A stretch of 64,000 nucleotides of DNA from Novosphingobium profundi (GTDB lineage: Bacteria; Pseudomonadota; Alphaproteobacteria; Sphingomonadales; Sphingomonadaceae), in contig NZ_JABWCU010000010.1 in NCBI RefSeq assembly GCF_018491765.1, positions 124,001-188,000 on the forward strand. The letters are read 5' to 3'. Below, one piece after another: positions 8,853 through 17,191 of the stretch (the first letter of the stretch is position 1; each line of letters begins with the position of its first letter). The notes beneath the pieces were generated by a model. The model was given only the letters and a program-made list of their open reading frames with translations. It ran no database searches and had not been told where the DNA came from. The translations under genes were made by a program, and so were the position numbers.

Positions 8853-8859
8853 CCATGGT

Positions 8860-10131
8860 TCAGGGCTTGCGAAGCGCAACTTCGTCGAGGAGCGCGCCGT
8901 TTGCGGAGTAGGCCCGGTAGCGCAGTTCCTCGGGGGCCACGTCGATGATCTGGTAGGCCTGCGTGCGTTCGGCCGTCTTGCGCGCCCAATCGAGCTTGCC
9001 GACCGGATACATCTTGGGGCCCGCGACCGAGACGACGTACGTCGCACCGGCGTCGTCGGCGGCGGGGCCCTGGGGGCCCACCGCACCTCGGGCATAGCCG
9101 TGATCGTGCCCCTGGAGCACCAGATCCACCTTGTACCTGTCGATCAGGGGCTTGAGGGCCGAGCGCACCTTGGGATTGTCGCGGTCGGGATCGCTGGAAA
9201 AGAGCGGGAAGTGCAGGAAGATGACGGTCCAGCGGTTGGGATTGTCCTTCAGGAGCTGTGCGAGCCAGGCGATGGTTTGCGCGCGCGCCTGGGCGTTGCG
9301 GTCGAGCTGGGGGGAGTCGATCGAGATCAGCCGCAGCCCCTGGTAGTCGGTGTACCAGTGCGTCTCGGTCGCCTCGGGAACGCCTGTGGGGCCATTTTCG
9401 GGAAGCGTGAACTGGTGGCGCCACTGGCCGGTCACCGAGGAGCCGGCGCGGGCAGCGCCGTCCTTGCCGTATTCGTGGTTCCCGGGCGTGGGCATCTGCG
9501 GGGTCTGGGCATAGAGAAAGCCCCCCGCCGCGAACCACTCGCCCCATTCCCGGTCGGAGTTGTGGTGGTTGATGAGATCGCCCGCATGGATCGTGAAGGC
9601 GACATCGCCCGCGGTGCGAAAGCCCATGCGCAGTGTGCGCGAGGCTTGCGAGAGCACCTGGTTCTGCATGTCGCCGAGATAGAGGAAGCGGAAGGGCCGG
9701 GCTTCCTGCGCGGCCGTGCGGAACTGGAACCACTCCGACCAGCGCGTGCCGTCGCCCACGCGATAGGCATAGACGGTGTCGGGGACGAGCCCTTTCAGGA
9801 CCGCCGAATGGTAGGCGGCGTGAAATTCGGGATCTTCCTCGGTCGCGATCGTCGCGTCCTCGCTTTTCGCCTCGAGCCGCATCGGAGCCTGGACGAAATC
9901 GGGGCCGGGCGTCGCCACGGCGTATTCGACGATCCCGGCAAGGCCGGGCGCGGTGCGCCAGGTGACGGCCATTTCGTGCGCGGTGTCGGCGGTGAGATTG
10001 AGAATGATCCGTTCGGGGCTCGCGGTGGCGGGGGCCAGTTGCGGGGTCTGCTCCTGGGCCCGTGCCGCCGGGATGGCGGCACAGGTTCCGGCAAGCAGGG
10101 CGGCGAGCAGGGCGGTGGATAGCGTCTTCAT
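8860..10131 (-). CDS. Purple-acid-phosphatase-like secreted metallophosphoesterase
   Basis: A 423-residue exported protein. A signal peptide (about 1-25, ending AARAQ) is followed by an Fn3-like N-terminal domain (about 40-140) and a calcineurin-type phosphoesterase domain with all expected blocks: GDMQ, GDLINHHNSD, GNHE, HFP and GHDHGYARG. These bind a dinuclear metal centre. Domain order and motifs match bacterial purple acid phosphatases, which hydrolyse phosphate monoesters. It begins 18 bp after the TonB receptor stop and is almost surely its operon partner, so the receptor may take up an organophosphate or the phosphatase may process it in the periplasm. The exact substrate cannot be read from the sequence. 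Confidence 0.85.
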   Translation of the reverse strand: MKTLSTALLAALLAGTCAAIPAARAQEQTPQLAPATASPERIILNLTADTAHEMAVTWRTAPGLAGIVEYAVATPGPDFVQAPMRLEAKSEDATIATEEDPEFHAAYHSAVLKGLVPDTVYAYRVGDGTRWSEWFQFRTAAQEARPFRFLYLGDMQNQVLSQASRTLRMGFRTAGDVAFTIHAGDLINHHNSDREWGEWFAAGGFLYAQTPQMPTPGNHEYGKDGAARAGSSVTGQWRHQFTLPENGPTGVPEATETHWYTDYQGLRLISIDSPQLDRNAQARAQTIAWLAQLLKDNPNRWTVIFLHFPLFSSDPDRDNPKVRSALKPLIDRYKVDLVLQGHDHGYARGAVGPQGPAADDAGATYVVSVAGPKMYPVGKLDWARKTAERTQAYQIIDVAPEELRYRAYSANGALLDEVALRKP

Positions 10132-10149
10132 CGTCGGTAAGTCCTGCCT

Positions 10150-13100
10150 TCAGAAAATGGCGTTGAAGCCGAGCGAGATCGAGCGCCCGTTCTTGATGTA
10201 GGCGCGGCTCGCCCCGTCGCCCGACGAGACCGTCTGCCAGTAGGTGTGGGAATCGAAGAGGTTCTGCACCTGGAGCTGGATCGACGAGGTCTCGAGGAAG
10301 GTCTTGCGAAAGGTCAGGTCGACGAAGCTATAGGCCTGTTCGTAGGGATCGTTGCCGAAGTCGTTGATGCCGGCGAGGAACCGCGACTGGTAGTTCCAGG
10401 CGCCGTAGATTTCCCAGCCCTTGTGCTGCCAGAACAGCTGGAGATTGGCGATCGTCTCGGGGGTTTCCATCAAGGGCAGGGTGTAGCCCTCGGGGTGCCA
10501 GGACAGACCGGTCACCGCCTTTGAGCGCTGCAAGGTAAGGTTGCCGCCGACACCCAGTGAGCCGAGCGCGCCGGGCAACCAGTGCAGGAGCTGCTGCGCG
10601 CTCACTTCCAGGCCGTAGACTTCGGCCCATTTGCCGTTGTTGGGCATGGTGATGGCGACGCCCTCGGGGTTGACGTTCGCGCCGGCGGTTCCGTCGCGGA
10701 TGTTGCTGGACGAGGAGCGGAACAGGAAATTCTCGATGTGCTTGTAGAACAGCGCTAGCGAATAGGCCCCGGTGCGCCCGGCGTAGTGCTCGAGCGACAT
10801 GTCGAGGTTGGTCGAACGCAGCGGCTTGAGATCGGGATTGCCCATCTCGATGCCGGTCAGGATCCATTCGCTGGTGTCGTTCTCGAGGCCGTCGCCGTCG
10901 GGATCGCGGTCGTAGCTGTACTCGCGCGCCGAACTCATGCGCGCGATGTCGGGGCGGGCGAAGCTGGTCCAGACCGCACCGCGCAGCTTGGTGCGTGTGT
11001 CGAGATCGTAGTTGACGTGGATCGAGGGCAGGACGTTGGTGAAGCTGCTGCGGTCGGTTGTGTAGCGCTCGCCCTGAACCGGATCGATGTTCCAGGCCTC
11101 GATGGTGTTGCGGGTGTGCTCCACGCGCAGGCCGCCGATCACCTGGGCAGCGCCAAAGCGCGCGGTCGCCATGGCGTAGCCGGAAAGCACGCGCTCGTCG
11201 AACCGGAAGCTGTCCTCGTCCGACAGTTGTGCGTTCGCCGGGTCGACCGCAAAGCCGTCGAACAGGCTGCTTTCCCCGCATTCCGCACGCTGCAGTTCGG
11301 CGAGCATGGCTTCGTTGTCGATCGTCGTGCCAAGCTGGTAGAGGCCCGAGTAGGCGCCGCCGAACAGGCTGGTGACGGTATCGCCGAAGAGCGCCGAGAA
11401 GTCGGCCATCGTCCCGTCGGCATCGAGGTCGAGGAATTCACCCTCATAAGTGCGGCGGCGCGAATTGTAGAACTTGGCGCCGGTCTTGACCGCTTCGAGC
11501 CAGCTGTCTTGCGGGCGCCAGGTCAGGTTGAACTGCGCTTGCCACAGCTTTTCGCGGCTGTTGCCGACCTCGCCCGAGAGGCCGCTGAAGGCGTATTGCG
11601 CCGGGTCCTGCACCGCCTCCATCGCGGCGTCGGTCAGGAGCCACTTGGGGAAGCGGGAATCGCCCGAGGAGGAGAACAGGACCCCGGTGTTGCCCAGCCA
11701 GCCGTACTTGTCGCTGCGGAACTCCAGTTCGTAGCCGTCGTCGAGCTTGTCCTCGGATTGCGAATAGGAGACGTCGTAGTCGATCGTGACGGTTCCCAGG
11801 CGCGAGACGCCGCCGACATTGGCCGAAGCCAGGTTGCCCGATTCGTTGCTCGCTTCCCAGAAGCGGCGCAGGCGGAAGCCTTGCGGGTCCCAGGTGCCCG
11901 ATCCGCCGTAGAGGCTGTAGAACGACTTGGTCTTGCGGTCGGCGTCGGTGATGATCCCGTCGCCGTCCTGGTCGACGATCTGATCGGTCGAATACCCGTA
12001 GATGCGGCCGAGATCATCGTCGTAGCCCACGACGGTATCGTCGGGCTGGGTCAGGCTGGCGTCGTTGCTGTCCACCTGGACCAGACGCGTCGAATTCTTG
12101 CCGGTGTCGTTGCGGAAGTTCAGCCGGTTGAGAAATTCCGTCTTGCGGTACTTGTTGTACTGCCCGCGCACGTGGAGGTCATGGTTGTCCGAGCGGTAGT
12201 CGATGCTCGAATTGACGCCCCAGCGCTCGACCTCGGTTTCGCCGAAACCCAGGTCCATGCCCCGCAGCACGAAGCGGTTGGGATCCCAGCCCAGCGTCTC
12301 GCTGTCCTCGTACCAGGTGTCGGGCTGGTTGTCGCCATCGACGCCGTTCTGCTCGAACTGCGACTTGCGTCGGCTCCAGCTGCCCGAGACGAAGACGCCG
12401 AAGCTGTCGGAGAACTGGCGCGAGGCCGCCGCCGAGATCTGCGCCGATTTGCGGTGGTCGAACTTGTCGAGCATCCCGCCTTCGGCCGAGAGGCGCAGGT
12501 ACTTGGGCGTCTGGTCGAAGGCGGTCGGCGTGGAAATGTCGACCGAACCGCCCAGCGCATCGCCGTCGCGGTCGGGGGTCAGCGTCTTGTAGACGGTGAT
12601 CTCCTTGATCCCGTCGGGCGGCAGCACCGACAAACGCACGCCGCGGTAGAACACGTCGTCGCGCGAGCCCGCGCCGCCCAGCCTCACCCCGTTGATCGAG
12701 TAGTTGTTCAGTTCGGTCGAAAGGCCGCGTACGGTGATGCGGTCACCTTCGCCGGTGGTGGCGCTGCGCACCGCGTTCACGCCCGGCATGCGCGCCAGCG
12801 CTTCGGAAACGTTGTTGGCGGGCAGCTTGCCCATGTCGTCGGCGCTGATCGTGTCGGAAACAACGTCGCTCTTGCGCTTCTTTTCGAGCGATTCCTGCAC
12901 CGCTTCGAAGTAGCCGGTCACGACGATTTCGCTCGGTTCGGGGGCAAGCGCCGCGCCCTGGGCGGTTGCTACCGGCGCTCGAGCGGTCTTGGCGACCGGG
13001 CTTTGCGTGACGATGATAGCCGAACCCTGGCGGCGCGTTTCGACCCCGGCACCGGCAATCAGGCGCGTGAGCGCCTCCTCGCGGCTCATGCGTCCCGACA

Positions 13101-13329
13101 CGCCAGGGCTGAGCCGGCCCCGCAAGACATCGGCGGGCGCCGCGATCTGGAGCCCGGTAACACGCGAGAACTGCCGCAACGCTCCGGAGAGGCCCTGTGC
13201 CGGAATGGCGAAATCGTACGTCTGCGCCTGTGCCGCGTGGGACGATGCAGGTGCCAATGGCGCCGAAAGGCAGGCAAGCGCAAGAGCCAGCGCCGAAGTA
13301 TCGGCGCCCGGCGAAAATCTACCAAACAT
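10150..13329 (-). CDS. TonB-dependent receptor with STN signalling domain (TIGR01782-type)
   Basis: A 1,059-residue receptor. After a signal peptide (about 1-36) comes a secretin/TonB N-terminal (STN) domain of about 75 residues (YDFAIPAQGLSGALRQFSRVTG), a linker, a TonB-box-like EIVVTGYFE, a plug (VRGLSTELNNYSINGVRLGG) and a large barrel ending ISLGFNAIF. Length and plug features fit the long sphingomonad/Xanthomonas receptor class often used for carbohydrates or other organic ligands rather than siderophores. The STN domain touches a FecR-type regulator, and sigma and FecR genes lie immediately upstream. The start at 13329 has AGGGG eight bases upstream and starts the signal peptide; a longer frame to 13398 adds 23 unlikely residues. 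The upstream 13,395-13,440 stretch is strikingly A/T-rich. Confidence 0.9.
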   Translation of the reverse strand: MFGRFSPGADTSALALALACLSAPLAPASSHAAQAQTYDFAIPAQGLSGALRQFSRVTGLQIAAPADVLRGRLSPGVSGRMSREEALTRLIAGAGVETRRQGSAIIVTQSPVAKTARAPVATAQGAALAPEPSEIVVTGYFEAVQESLEKKRKSDVVSDTISADDMGKLPANNVSEALARMPGVNAVRSATTGEGDRITVRGLSTELNNYSINGVRLGGAGSRDDVFYRGVRLSVLPPDGIKEITVYKTLTPDRDGDALGGSVDISTPTAFDQTPKYLRLSAEGGMLDKFDHRKSAQISAAASRQFSDSFGVFVSGSWSRRKSQFEQNGVDGDNQPDTWYEDSETLGWDPNRFVLRGMDLGFGETEVERWGVNSSIDYRSDNHDLHVRGQYNKYRKTEFLNRLNFRNDTGKNSTRLVQVDSNDASLTQPDDTVVGYDDDLGRIYGYSTDQIVDQDGDGIITDADRKTKSFYSLYGGSGTWDPQGFRLRRFWEASNESGNLASANVGGVSRLGTVTIDYDVSYSQSEDKLDDGYELEFRSDKYGWLGNTGVLFSSSGDSRFPKWLLTDAAMEAVQDPAQYAFSGLSGEVGNSREKLWQAQFNLTWRPQDSWLEAVKTGAKFYNSRRRTYEGEFLDLDADGTMADFSALFGDTVTSLFGGAYSGLYQLGTTIDNEAMLAELQRAECGESSLFDGFAVDPANAQLSDEDSFRFDERVLSGYAMATARFGAAQVIGGLRVEHTRNTIEAWNIDPVQGERYTTDRSSFTNVLPSIHVNYDLDTRTKLRGAVWTSFARPDIARMSSAREYSYDRDPDGDGLENDTSEWILTGIEMGNPDLKPLRSTNLDMSLEHYAGRTGAYSLALFYKHIENFLFRSSSSNIRDGTAGANVNPEGVAITMPNNGKWAEVYGLEVSAQQLLHWLPGALGSLGVGGNLTLQRSKAVTGLSWHPEGYTLPLMETPETIANLQLFWQHKGWEIYGAWNYQSRFLAGINDFGNDPYEQAYSFVDLTFRKTFLETSSIQLQVQNLFDSHTYWQTVSSGDGASRAYIKNGRSISLGFNAIF

Positions 13330-13462
13330 GAAATATGCCCCTAATCGATTGAACGATGTTCGGGAGCTAAGACGGGCCTTAATCGAAAAACCCGACACTA
13401 TTTTTTCTAATTATTTTAATGACATAAATATAAAATTTTGCGACGGTCGTTTGACGCTGGTC

Positions 13463-14512
13463 TCAACGTGCCAGCACGATCGCACCGCCTTTGCGGTAGT
13501 GCCGCAAGCCCTGGCTCGCACATATGACGTCGATGGCGTCCTGCGTCGAGGACAAGCGCAATCGGCCGCTTATGCGCAATTCGCCCAATTCGGGATGCGC
13601 CAGCATTACGGGTACCGGGGAGGTGCGATTGATCCGTTCCAGGAGCTGGGCCAGCGGCGTGTCCTGGGCATCGAACCAACCCTGCATCCAGTCCGGCCCC
13701 TGGCCTTCAATCCCCGTGAGGCGCTTCGCCAGTTGGCCCGACACGAACAGTCCACTGCCAGCGGGCAAGGTCCAGGAATTGCCCGCGTGGCCGACCCGGA
13801 CCCGTCCGCGATAGACGCGCACCTGTTGCGCATCGTCGTCCAGCAATTCGACATCGAAGGCGGTGCCGAGAACCTGGACCCGCGTTTCTCCTGCCGAGAC
13901 TGCGAAGGTGCGCGTGCGTTCGTGGGCGACGTCGAAGAAGGCAAGGCCGCGGGCCATCGTGACATGGCGCGACCAGGGCGTGATCCGGACATGAAGACGC
14001 GTGGCCCCGCCGAGCCGGATGCGCGTTCCGTCCTGCAGCGCGACGAGGCGGGACTGGCCGATGCGCGTCGCGTAGTCGACGTCCTCGAAGAAGTGGTCGT
14101 GCAAGGCAGGATAGGCCAGCATGAGGACAAGGGCTGCGGCCAGGCCGGCGACAGCCCGGGCCCAGGTCTTGGGCCGAAATGTCAGGTTCGCCAGGCGCCC
14201 GGGCCGAGGCGGGCGCGCGGCGCGCGGGGTCTGTTCGCGATCGGTGCTTTCGGGCTGATCCTGCGTCTCGGAGCGGGCCGGGGGCTCGGCTCCCTCGTTG
14301 TCGTTGCGCGCCATGCAGGTGGCCAAGGCCCGGGTCAGCGCGCCTGCTTCCCACAGCGCCGACATGTGCGCGAAGGCATCGACGTGGCGGGGGTCGGCCT
14401 CGATCCAGCGATCGAAGCGCGCGGCCGTCTCGGTGTCGTGCACGTGGCCGTGGATCCACTCGACCCAGCCGGCAGCCTGCTGTTCGATTTCGGCTTTGCC
14501 CTGGGCCATCAT
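13463..14512 (-). CDS. FecR-type anti-sigma factor / sensor
   Basis: A 349-residue single-pass membrane regulator. The N-terminal cytoplasmic segment has the FecR signature A-x-x-W with FDRWIEADPRHVDAFAHM; one membrane helix lies near residues 120-140 (AVAGLAAALVLMLAY), followed by the periplasmic FecR domain (GTRIRLGGATRLHV, VLGTAFDVEL) and a C-terminal STN-like portion ending LRHYRKGGAIVLAR. It should hold the ECF sigma inactive until the STN receptor reports ligand. The start chosen, ATG 14512, overlaps the sigma stop as ATGA; ATG 14521 and 14509 are alternatives a few residues away. The 130-bp gap before the receptor may carry a sigma-dependent promoter. Confidence 0.88.
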   Translation of the reverse strand: MMAQGKAEIEQQAAGWVEWIHGHVHDTETAARFDRWIEADPRHVDAFAHMSALWEAGALTRALATCMARNDNEGAEPPARSETQDQPESTDREQTPRAARPPRPGRLANLTFRPKTWARAVAGLAAALVLMLAYPALHDHFFEDVDYATRIGQSRLVALQDGTRIRLGGATRLHVRITPWSRHVTMARGLAFFDVAHERTRTFAVSAGETRVQVLGTAFDVELLDDDAQQVRVYRGRVRVGHAGNSWTLPAGSGLFVSGQLAKRLTGIEGQGPDWMQGWFDAQDTPLAQLLERINRTSPVPVMLAHPELGELRISGRLRLSSTQDAIDVICASQGLRHYRKGGAIVLAR

Positions 14513-15051
14513 CCGTTCCATCCCGTCAGGTCGATGCCTTCGCGGTTCATCGCGCGGCGCAAGTCGCAAAGGGCTCGGGTGATGTGCTTCTCCACGGCCT
14601 TGCTGCTCAAGGTCAGGTCCTCGCCGATCTTGCGGCAACTTTCATGATGGACACGGCGGCGCAGGAGGACCTCGCGCCGCAGGTGCGGCATGCGGCTGAG
14701 GCAGCGCTGGAAGACGTCGAAGGCCCTTTGGGAATCGAGAATGCGATCCAGCGACGGGGCGTCGCAGACGAAGTCCTCGTCGGGCGGCGGGGCCTTGCGG
14801 GTTTCCAGGCGGACATGATCGACCAGCAGGTTGCTGGCGATGCGGAAGGCAAGCGCGTAGACGCTGCTGATCGCCTGCGATCGCGCGACCACGAGAATGC
14901 GCGCGAGGGTTTCCTGTGCAATGTCTTCGGCGAGGTCAGGGCTGAGCCTGCGGGCCAGCAGGTAGCGGAGCAGCGCGCGCTGCGTGGCCTCCCAGTCGAC
15001 CGGAGCAATCGCGCGTTCTTCCTGTCCATGCGTGTCGCAAAGTTGCTCCAT
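14509..15051 (-). CDS. ECF RNA polymerase sigma factor (FecI-like)
   Basis: A 180-residue sigma factor with region 2 (PDLAEDIAQETLARIL, then the FRIASNLLVDHVR helix) and region 4 (CRKIGEDLTLSSKAVEKHITRALCDLRRAM). No anti-sigma-independent extensions are seen. It should direct transcription of the downstream receptor-phosphatase pair. ATG 15051 is chosen because GAGGAG lies seven bases upstream; the frame continues to 15084, but those 11 residues have no such support. It is the first gene of the first of two same-order modules. Confidence 0.88.
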   Translation of the reverse strand: MEQLCDTHGQEERAIAPVDWEATQRALLRYLLARRLSPDLAEDIAQETLARILVVARSQAISSVYALAFRIASNLLVDHVRLETRKAPPPDEDFVCDAPSLDRILDSQRAFDVFQRCLSRMPHLRREVLLRRRVHHESCRKIGEDLTLSSKAVEKHITRALCDLRRAMNREGIDLTGWNG

Positions 15052-15185
15052 GCCCACTCCTCGACTTGGCGAGGCCGGGCACATAATTGCCGATCATGAC
15101 AATCGTATGGAGGATTTTCCGGCCCGCTTGAACGCGCAAGCGGCCAGAGTGCACTTGCGCGATGACGGCGCGAGGCTTGCCGACT

Positions 15186-16055
15186 TCAGTCGGCGCCGCA
15201 TAGGCCCAGCCGACGGCCGCTGAGCTCGGACGTCGTCGTCGCGAATTTCCCCCTGCCGCCGCCGCCGATGAATTTCTTCACGCGCGATATCTCGAGGCTC
15301 TCGTCGTCCAACGCGCCCGTCAGCTTGCCATGGAATGTCGCCCCCGAGGGGAGCGTGCAACTCAGTGTGCCGGTGAGCGATTTGCCACTCCGGCGCACTT
15401 TCCAGGCGCGGCAGGCGTGCGGAACGGGATCGTTGGCCCAATAGCGCCGGAATTCGAGGGCCCGCGCAAGCGCCTTCTCGCGATCACCGTCGGACACGCA
15501 CGCCTGCCAGTGATCGGCAAGGGGTGGTGCGTTCCGATCGGTGCTCGATACGTGGATCGTCAGCTCGGTGAAATCCCATAGGCCGGAGGAGAGCTCGGCC
15601 CGTTTTGCGCTTACGACGATTTCAAGCGCGGGAGATGGGGATGGCGTGGTCACCGGTCCGGGTGGTGCCATCGCGCCCGCGGGCGGGGCCTCTTGCCAAG
15701 GTGCAGGGCCTGCCGGTTCGGGTGTCCCGCCTTGGGCGAGTGCGTGGATGCGGCCGTTGAGGCATGCCTTGGCGCGCTTGGTCCCCGTCTGACCTTCCCT
15801 CAGGCATTGGGCGAGCAAGACGCATATCATGCGATCGGCGGCGGGGGAGCCTGTCGACTGGCGGGGGGCGCACTGCACCAGCCAATTGCCGCGCACTGCG
15901 TACTCCACCTCAATGAGCTGCATGCGCCTGGCCATGACCACGATCTCGGGATCGCCACCTTGCGGCGGATCGGCAAGGGCGTGAACGCCCAGCAGCGCCC
16001 CGGAAACGAAAAGGCCAAGAAGACAGGTCGCCACCTTTGCCCGGCCATGAACCAC
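15186..16055 (-). CDS. Secreted protein of unknown function with two TonB-box-like motifs
   Basis: A 289-residue exported protein I do not recognise. The GTG start at 16055 has AGGAG six bases upstream and opens a signal peptide ending near HALADPP. Two segments, DPEIVVMARR (about 35-44) and LEIVVSAKR (about 145-153), closely resemble the EIVVTAxR TonB boxes of the receptors nearby, yet the protein is far too small for a barrel. Between them is a Pro/Ala-rich linker. The C-terminal 110 residues hold four cysteines in a pattern (HWQACVSDGD, CRAWKVRRSG, TGTLSC) that loosely recalls DUF3617-like periplasmic proteins. It follows the second phosphatase by about 115 bp on the same strand and may belong to that transcription unit. 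Confidence 0.7.
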   Translation of the reverse strand: MVHGRAKVATCLLGLFVSGALLGVHALADPPQGGDPEIVVMARRMQLIEVEYAVRGNWLVQCAPRQSTGSPAADRMICVLLAQCLREGQTGTKRAKACLNGRIHALAQGGTPEPAGPAPWQEAPPAGAMAPPGPVTTPSPSPALEIVVSAKRAELSSGLWDFTELTIHVSSTDRNAPPLADHWQACVSDGDREKALARALEFRRYWANDPVPHACRAWKVRRSGKSLTGTLSCTLPSGATFHGKLTGALDDESLEISRVKKFIGGGGRGKFATTTSELSGRRLGLCGAD

Positions 16056-16170
16056 GCCGCTCTCCTCTCGGTCGGTTGGTCGCAATGGCCATCCTGACCG
16101 ATCGAACGACAAATGTCCAAATCGCAGGAGGCAAACCGAAAGGCCTGGGGATCAGCTCTCGGATGGGCCC

Positions 16171-17109
16171 TCAGATGGGAACGTCCCGGCGGTCGGGTAC
16201 ATCGAAGCCATATGTGCGGTACGTGGCGGTCACGGATTGTCCGTCGACGTCGATCTCGCAATAGCCCTCGGGCGTTCCCAGGAACGTGCCGCGCCAGTCG
16301 GCCCCGGCCACCGCGCCCGTCGTAATGAAATGCAGGCCATTGAGGCTGATCTGCTCGAAGACGTGGCTGTGCCCTTGCAGCACGGCGATCACGTTGTGCC
16401 CCCGCAGGATCCGGAGCACTTCGCGGCAATTGACCACGAAAGTCCAGTTGTGCGGTGTATCCAGCCACGACACCGGCTCGTAACAGCCCAGCGCGGTTAC
16501 CAGCGGGATGTGCGTGACGACGATCACGCGCCGGCCTTGTGGCAAGGCGGCGAGATCGGCGGCGAGCCATTCGAGCTGGGCCTCGTCGACGCGGCCTTCA
16601 TAGTTGCGATCGTCGGTGAGGCCGATCGAATCCAGCACCACGAAATGCACGCCCTTGTGGTCGAAGGCGTAGTAGCGGGGGCCGAAGCGCTCGGTGTAGA
16701 ACGCCTTGCCGTAGCCCGGCTCCTCGGGCGCGATCCCGCTCTCGGGGAAGACGCCGAGGCAATCGTGGTTGCCGATCACGTGGTGGACCTTCTTGCGAAG
16801 GTGGGCGCGCTCGGTGCGCTGGTAGAGGTCCATCAGCATCGTGGCGCGCGCACGGGTTCCTTCCAGCGCGTCCTCGACGTGGTCACCGCCGTGGATCACG
16901 AATTCGCAGTCGCTGTCCGAAATCTGCTCGAAGCATAGTGCGCAGGCCCGGTCCGCATCGCCTTCGGGGCGGATGTGGGTGTCGCTGAGGAACGCGAAGC
17001 GAAAGGCCTGGGCACTGATGTCCGAACGGGCCCGGGCGAGCGCCGGACCGGTGGCGAGCGAAAGCCCGGGCGCGACGAGGGCGGCCTGGAGGAGATGGCG
17101 ACGGTGCAT
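16171..17109 (-). CDS. Tat-exported calcineurin-like metallophosphoesterase
   Basis: A 312-residue phosphoesterase. The start M-H-R-R-H-L-L-Q plus a hydrophobic stretch looks like a twin-arginine signal (about 1-26). Metal-binding blocks are in order: LSDTHIRP, HGGDHVED, VIGNHDCLG, VVTHIPL and LQGHSHVFEQ. Unlike the phosphatase of the first module it lacks an N-terminal Fn3-like domain and belongs to the 3',5'-cyclic-AMP/UDP-diacylglucosamine-like calcineurin group, so the two enzymes are analogous rather than close copies. It lies about 80 bp downstream of the STN receptor on the same strand. Phosphoester or phosphodiester hydrolysis in the periplasm is expected; the substrate is unknown. 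Confidence 0.83.
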   Translation of the reverse strand: MHRRHLLQAALVAPGLSLATGPALARARSDISAQAFRFAFLSDTHIRPEGDADRACALCFEQISDSDCEFVIHGGDHVEDALEGTRARATMLMDLYQRTERAHLRKKVHHVIGNHDCLGVFPESGIAPEEPGYGKAFYTERFGPRYYAFDHKGVHFVVLDSIGLTDDRNYEGRVDEAQLEWLAADLAALPQGRRVIVVTHIPLVTALGCYEPVSWLDTPHNWTFVVNCREVLRILRGHNVIAVLQGHSHVFEQISLNGLHFITTGAVAGADWRGTFLGTPEGYCEIDVDGQSVTATYRTYGFDVPDRRDVPI

Positions 17110-17191
17110 GGCAGGAGAGCCTCTTCGGGAACGCAAAAGGGCCTGCGGTCCGATGCCCGGCAGGATCGGACCGCAGGCGGGGAGGGGGAGG

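Noticed and set aside
10786-13344. A plus-strand open frame of about 850 codons across the first STN receptor
   Set aside because: Shadow frame of the receptor; no motif or start signal.
13340-13365. TTGAACgatGTTC dyad upstream of the first STN receptor, similar to half of the TetR-linked elements
   Set aside because: Single dyad without a partner 22 bp away and without the GATCAA arm; far from the island. Probably chance.
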